Assembly (NCBI RefSeq): GCF_029855045.1
Contig: NZ_CP123228.1
Span: 2,232,001 to 2,296,000 of the forward strand
Length of the DNA stretch: 64,000 nucleotides
Direction of reading: 5' to 3'
Source of the DNA: Piscinibacter sp. XHJ-5
Lineage (GTDB): Bacteria; Pseudomonadota; Gammaproteobacteria; Burkholderiales; Burkholderiaceae_C
Shown: positions 59,768-64,000 of the stretch, piece by piece
How the letters are laid out: each line of letters starts with the position of its first letter
How positions within the stretch are numbered: the first letter of the stretch is position 1
Notes under the pieces: generated by a model
What the model saw: only the letters and a program-made list of their open reading frames with translations
The model's database searches: none
What the model was told of the DNA's origin: nothing
Position numbers and translations under genes: made by a program

Positions 59768-62700
59768 TTGGCGCCATCGTTTCGCTTCGGCCGCTGCGAG
59801 GTGCGGCCCGACGAAAGGCTGCTGCTGGTCGACGGCCAGCCCGTTGCGCTGGGGGCCCGGGCTTTCGATCTGCTGCTGGCGCTGATCGAGCGCAGGGACC
59901 GGGTAGCCACGAAGACGGAGCTCCTGGAGGTGGTATGGAGCGGCCTCGTGGTCAGCGAGAACAACCTGCAAACCCAGGTGTCCAGCCTCAGAGCGTTGCT
60001 CGGTGCGCAGGCGATTGCGACGATTGCAGGGCGTGGCTACCAGTTCGCAATGCCCCTGGACAGCGAGTGCGGGGACGTCGTGCCGCTCGTTCCCGCAACG
60101 GAAGGAGTCGCGCCCTCGGCCCGCAAGCTCGCCGCGATCATGAGTGCCGACGTCGTCGGGTATTCGCGGCTCATGGGCGAGGACGATGTCGCGACGCTCC
60201 ATGCCATTGTGGCCGTGCGCGGTGTCGTTGCTCAGCAAGTGGCGCACCACGGCGGCAAGCTGGTCGACGCCACGGGAGACGCGCTGCTGGCCGAGTTTCC
60301 GAGCGCGGTCGAGTCGGTGCGCTGCGCGTCAGCGGTCCAGGCGGCGCTGGCGCAGCGCAATGCGTCCATCGCGCAGAACCGACGCATGGTGCTGCGCATC
60401 GGCCTGAACGTGGGCGACGTGATCCAGCAGGACGGTGCGCTCTATGGCGAAGGCGTCAATGTCGCGGCGCGGCTGCAGGCACTCGGTGAGCCGGGCGGCG
60501 TCTGCATTTCGGGGTCGGTTTTCGACCAGGTCGACGGCCGGTTGCCCATGCAGTTCCGATTCGCCGGCGAGCAGAACGTCAAGAACATCTCACGGGCCGT
60601 TCGCGTTTACCACGCCGGTGAGCCTCCAGCGCCCGGGGAGCCTGTGCCGGCCGCGGCCGAGCGAACCGGTCATCGGTTCGGGAATTGCGAAGTTCGCTCC
60701 GCGGAACGCCTGCTGCTGGTGGCCGGTGAACCGGTGAAGGTGGGACCCCGCGCTTTCGATGTCCTGCTCGCGCTGATCGAGCATCGAGAGCGCGTCGTGA
60801 CCAAGAACGAACTGCTCGACCTGGTCTGGCCCGGGCTGGTGGTCGAAGAGAACAACCTGCCGACGCAGATCTCCACCTTGCGCAAGCTCATCGGGCCTGA
60901 AGCCGTCGAAACCGTGCCGGGAAAAGGCTACCGGTTCGTCGCGCAGCTCGACGACGGGAAGTCAGCCGCATCCGTCATCACGGCTGCGCCGGAACCGAGC
61001 CGCGCCACCGATGTCCCCACCGTGCGCCACACGAATCTGCCAGCTGCAGCCGAAGCGCTTTTCGGCCGCAGCCTGGACATCGATGCATTGGACGAGCTCG
61101 TGTCCAGGCATCGGCTCGTCACCGTCCTGGGCGCAGGCGGCATCGGCAAGACGAGCGTCGCGCAGGCGCTGGGACGGCGGCTTGTGGGCCGGTATGCGGA
61201 CGGCGTGTGGTGGGTGGACCTGGCAGCGGCGGGCTCGGCCGAGAGCGTCGAGCTGGCCATCGCCAACGCTGCCGGGTTGCAGCCGGGTCAAGGTGATTCG
61301 CGCGAGCTGCTTCTGGATGCGCTCGCTGCGCGCGAGACGGTCCTGGTGCTGGACAACTGCGAGGCGCTGGTTGGCCTGCTCGCCGGCCTCATCGAAGCGG
61401 CGTTGGGACGCGCCCCGAAGCTGCGGATCCTCTCGACGTCGCGCGAGACTCTCAAGGTGGCAGACGAGCAGGTCTATCGGCTCGAGCCGCTGACTGTCCC
61501 GCCCGAGGGCGCTTCGCTGGACGAGGCGCGCGATTGCAGCGCGCTGCAATTGTTCGAGCGACGCGCGAAGGCGTCTGATCGTCATTTCGCATTGAGCGGC
61601 GACAACCTGGCGACCGCGATCCGTGTATGCCGCAGTCTCGACGGCATCCCCCTCGCCCTCGAGATGGCCGCCGCCCGGCTGCCGCTTCTTGGCCTGGCGG
61701 AGCTCGATGCGCGGCTGGCGGCACGCTTGCGGATGCTCAAGAGCAGCAGCCGCTCCGCACCTGCGCGGCAGCGAACGCTGCAGGCAACGCTGGAGTGGAG
61801 TCATTCACTGCTGACCGTGGAGGAGCAGGCGGTGCTGCGGCGACTCTCGGTGTTTGTCGCGACCTTCCGCCTCGAATCGGCCCGGCACGTGGCCGCATGT
61901 GCCTCGCTGGACGAGTGGAGCGTCGTCGATGCGATGTCCGGGCTGGTGGACAAGTCGCTGGTTCATGTAGAGCCGTCTTCCCAGCCGCAAAATCCGACCC
62001 GCTACAGACTGCTCGAGACGACACGCCTGTTCGCCGCGGAGCGGCTCGCCGAGCATGGTGAGGGGCCGCAGGTGCAGCGACGCCACGGCGAGGCGATGGC
62101 CGAGCGCGCCGATGAGCTGGAGCGCGACTATTGGTCCTTGGCCGATGGCCCGTGGCTGGCGCTCTACGCGCCGGACTATGACGATCTGCAGTCGGCGTTC
62201 GCGTGGGCGTGCCGGCAGGTCGATCCCGATGTGGGGGCGGCAACACTGGAAGGCCTGTTCAAGCTGGATCACCTGCGCGCGAGCTTCGTGGCCATGATGC
62301 CCTGGTTGCATGCTGCCATCGTGTTGTTGCCCCATGCGTCCCCGTTGGCGCGCGCCCGCATCGGTTTGCAGCTCGTGCACTCGTTCGTGGAGAAGATTCC
62401 GGCCATCCCGAAGGATGCTGCGGCGCGGCAGGCACTCGACGACTGCCGCATGCTGAACAATCGGCGTCGGACCTATCAGGCGCTGCTTGCGCTCGCGACC
62501 GTGAGAGCCATGGCCGGCTCGTTCGAGGCGGCCAACGAGGCCCTGGCCGAGGCCGTTGCCCTGCGGTTGCCGGATTGGCCACCGAGATTGCACTGGCTCG
62601 CCGCCGAGCATTGCAAGGAGGTGGCGATGTATCGCGGCGACGCCGATGCCTACCGTGCCGCGTTGCGCGAGCAGCTCCCGCTCGCCGAGCAGGCCGGCTC

Positions 62701-63241
62701 ACCTTGCCAGGCGGCGAACGTTCGCACCAACCTTGCCGACGCCGCGCTGATGGCCGGCGAGTTCGAAGAGTCGATCGCGCTCGGACGCGCGGCGGTTGCC
62801 GAAACGCGTGCCTTGGGACTGCCGCAAATGAACGCCGTGGCGTTCCTCAATCTGTGTGCGGCGCTGGTCAGGCACGGTGACTTGGCGTCGGCGCGTGCCG
62901 TTGCGCTGGATGCACTGCCGCACGTGTGGCGGCACCGGCTGTCCGGGTGGTTCCTGTGCCACCTCGCGCTGCTGGCAACCGGGCTCTCGCAACACCAAGA
63001 TGCGGCCCGCATGCTGGGCTACGTAAACGCTTGGTGCTCGGCGACCGGGTTGCAGATGCAGTCCAACGAACTGCATGCCGTGCAACTCGCGAGAGAGTCG
63101 ATCCGCAAGGCACTGGGTGCTTCGACGCTCTCCGCGCTGACATCGGCCGGCGCGCAACTGTCCGATACGCAGGCCTATTCGATGGCCGAGGCCATGTTGA
63201 GGCATGCGTCGCGCAAGCGCGTCGCGGCGCGGGAGGCATAG
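59768..63241 (+). CDS. Large regulator: winged helix, class III nucleotidyl cyclase, winged helix, STAND ATPase, helical repeats
   Basis: The 1157-residue protein opens with an OmpR-type winged helix (about 5-95). Residues 117-285 form a class III adenylate/guanylate cyclase domain with metal-binding Asp128 (SADVVGYSRLMGEDD) and Asp171 (ATGDALLAEF) and the transition-state pair Asn231 and Arg235 (NVAARL), so it looks active. A second winged helix (303-393), a STAND NTPase with P-loop GAGGIGKT (455-462) and LVLDNCE, and TPR-like helices follow. The rest is collinear with 47995-50970. The start is a TTG with AAGGAGGG just upstream. A cyclase between two DNA-binding domains is highly unusual. 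Confidence 0.9.
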   Translation: MAPSFRFGRCEVRPDERLLLVDGQPVALGARAFDLLLALIERRDRVATKTELLEVVWSGLVVSENNLQTQVSSLRALLGAQAIATIAGRGYQFAMPLDSECGDVVPLVPATEGVAPSARKLAAIMSADVVGYSRLMGEDDVATLHAIVAVRGVVAQQVAHHGGKLVDATGDALLAEFPSAVESVRCASAVQAALAQRNASIAQNRRMVLRIGLNVGDVIQQDGALYGEGVNVAARLQALGEPGGVCISGSVFDQVDGRLPMQFRFAGEQNVKNISRAVRVYHAGEPPAPGEPVPAAAERTGHRFGNCEVRSAERLLLVAGEPVKVGPRAFDVLLALIEHRERVVTKNELLDLVWPGLVVEENNLPTQISTLRKLIGPEAVETVPGKGYRFVAQLDDGKSAASVITAAPEPSRATDVPTVRHTNLPAAAEALFGRSLDIDALDELVSRHRLVTVLGAGGIGKTSVAQALGRRLVGRYADGVWWVDLAAAGSAESVELAIANAAGLQPGQGDSRELLLDALAARETVLVLDNCEALVGLLAGLIEAALGRAPKLRILSTSRETLKVADEQVYRLEPLTVPPEGASLDEARDCSALQLFERRAKASDRHFALSGDNLATAIRVCRSLDGIPLALEMAAARLPLLGLAELDARLAARLRMLKSSSRSAPARQRTLQATLEWSHSLLTVEEQAVLRRLSVFVATFRLESARHVAACASLDEWSVVDAMSGLVDKSLVHVEPSSQPQNPTRYRLLETTRLFAAERLAEHGEGPQVQRRHGEAMAERADELERDYWSLADGPWLALYAPDYDDLQSAFAWACRQVDPDVGAATLEGLFKLDHLRASFVAMMPWLHAAIVLLPHASPLARARIGLQLVHSFVEKIPAIPKDAAARQALDDCRMLNNRRRTYQALLALATVRAMAGSFEAANEALAEAVALRLPDWPPRLHWLAAEHCKEVAMYRGDADAYRAALREQLPLAEQAGSPCQAANVRTNLADAALMAGEFEESIALGRAAVAETRALGLPQMNAVAFLNLCAALVRHGDLASARAVALDALPHVWRHRLSGWFLCHLALLATGLSQHQDAARMLGYVNAWCSATGLQMQSNELHAVQLARESIRKALGASTLSALTSAGAQLSDTQAYSMAEAMLRHASRKRVAAREA

Positions 63242-63579
63242 CGTACGGGCCTTTCCGTCGCCTGCATGCCGAACAGGACGTCGCAGTCGCCGGTGATATC
63301 AAACTGACCCCGCAATGGAGTCGGGAGGGCGTGGCGCTGGACGCCGTTGCCCGGCCGGGGCGGGGCGCGCTCACTCCGCTTCACAACGTTTCAGTCCTGC
63401 CTGAGATCGCTTGATGACGGGATGGGTGCCCGGCCGCGACAGTGTGCCCGTCGCATCCCCGACGTCACCCTTCAACCCAGGAGTCTCCCATGCACATCGA
63501 GTCTCTCGGCGCGCTTGGGATCGAGCGACCCTGACCGGCGCCGCACGAACTCCTTCTCATCCTCAATCGGGAAACTCAC
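63242..63579. other. Intergenic stretch before the protease gene, with a possible leader peptide
   Basis: No gene of normal size is seen. A 14-codon frame, ATG 63490 to TGA 63534 (MHIESLGALGIERP), has AGGAG six bases upstream and could be a leader peptide, but its reality is uncertain. CCGCTTCA near 63377 faintly recalls the motif at 51049. Confidence 0.4.
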
Positions 63580-64000
63580 ATGCAATGCGCGCTCATGCTT
63601 CGTCTTGCCACGGCATCGTTGGTCGCCGGGAGCGTCCTGCTGGCCAACGCCATGCCTGCTTCCGGCAGCCTGCCGTCGAAAGTCGACCTGACGGCCACTC
63701 AGACGCCGTTTCGCAACCAGGGTGCGCGTGACACGTGCACCGTCTTTGCGGCGGTTGCAGCCGTCGAGGCCGCATACATGCGCAAGTACGGGCTCTCCCT
63801 CGACCTGTCCGAGCAATACCTCAACCACGTCCAGAAGTCCTTCTGGCTCAACTTCAATCAACCGCTGCCTTTCGCCGAGATTCAACCGGAGACCAATGGC
63901 GGGGGCACCATCGGGTGGCAGTTCGCGGTGCTGGGCCGTTACGGCCTGCCTCCGGAAAGCAGCTTGCCGTACATCGGTGACGGGAGCTGGCAGAACCTTG
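63580..64000 (+). CDS. Papain-like (C1A) cysteine protease, N-terminal part
   Basis: The frame runs off the window after 140 residues. A signal peptide (about 1-25) is followed by a short segment and VDLTATQTPFRNQGARDTCTVFAAVAAVEA. This matches the papain active-site region PVxNQGxCGSCWAF, with the nucleophile at Cys53 and Asp-Thr in place of Gly-Ser before it. The following LSEQYLNHV and GGGTIGWQFAVLGRYGLP also fit C1 peptidases. No inhibitory propeptide of normal length is visible. It lies downstream of the cyclase-containing regulator. Confidence 0.75.
   Translation, partial: MQCALMLRLATASLVAGSVLLANAMPASGSLPSKVDLTATQTPFRNQGARDTCTVFAAVAAVEAAYMRKYGLSLDLSEQYLNHVQKSFWLNFNQPLPFAEIQPETNGGGTIGWQFAVLGRYGLPPESSLPYIGDGSWQNL

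Noticed and set aside
1..64000. CRISPR arrays, tRNA or rRNA genes, integrases, toxin-antitoxin or known defence systems
   Set aside because: I saw no regularly spaced repeats, tRNA cloverleaf sequences, integrase motifs or recognised defence proteins. The only mobile element seen is the MITE. A covariance-model tRNA search would settle the RNA genes.

Overview
The window is very GC-rich, densely packed with genes, and full of ATGA stop/start overlaps. Gene content, GC-rich codon use and several palindromic dispersed repeats suggest a betaproteobacterium of the order Burkholderiales, perhaps near Rubrivivax, Leptothrix or Piscinibacter. That placement is inference; no rRNA or tRNA gene is present to confirm it.

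Positions 1 to about 44,780 form one large catabolic island for an unidentified, probably alicyclic (terpenoid- or steroid-like) substrate. It starts with the end of an RND/MMPL exporter. Next come a leftward crotonase/SDR pair (1988-3774) and a rightward operon with an acyl-CoA dehydrogenase pair, crotonase, SDR, EtfB, EtfA and an IclR regulator (3943-10572). A leftward operon follows with three acyl-CoA dehydrogenases and an alpha-methylacyl-CoA racemase (10611-15283), then two more IclR paralogues (15450-17227). A long rightward operon (17469-25047) encodes a Rieske oxygenase, a ketosteroid-dehydrogenase-like flavoprotein, a thiamine-diphosphate 2-oxoacid dehydrogenase with a split E2, a P450cam-like P450 and a rubredoxin. 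After a small IS630-type MITE, a second rightward run (25564-35142) carries an MFS transporter, putidaredoxin reductase and putidaredoxin homologues, an amidohydrolase, SDRs, an NTF2-like protein, an old-yellow-enzyme reductase and an XRE-MarR fusion regulator. The island ends with an SDR and LuxE/LuxC-like genes (35295-38871), a leftward SDR and serine hydrolase (38914-41036), and a CMD-family protein, an acyl-CoA ligase and an NMO-family flavoprotein (41340-44776).

Promoters across the island share an 11-bp palindrome, GAAC-N3-GTTC, usually placed just downstream of the -10 box. It lies in front of nearly every transcription unit, including an IclR gene. The simplest reading is one regulon, probably run by the three IclR paralogues. 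The oxygenases, CoA ligase, racemase, acyl-CoA dehydrogenases, crotonases, SDRs and ETF can be read as activation, ring and side-chain hydroxylation, and beta-oxidation.

At about 45,300 two gene relics meet (a 5'-truncated SDR and the tail of an amidohydrolase), marking the end of the island. The rest (45,846-64,000) is different: small exported proteins, two FG-GAP/VCBS-repeat secreted proteins, a TolB-like propeller protein, an oligopeptide-type ABC transporter without its ATPases, an ADYC-type exported protein, the start of a papain-like protease, and two very large paralogous regulators. One regulator is wHTH-wHTH-STAND ATPase-helical repeats. The other has a class III nucleotidyl cyclase domain between its two winged helices. 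This regulator pair and the island-wide operator are the most interesting features of the window.
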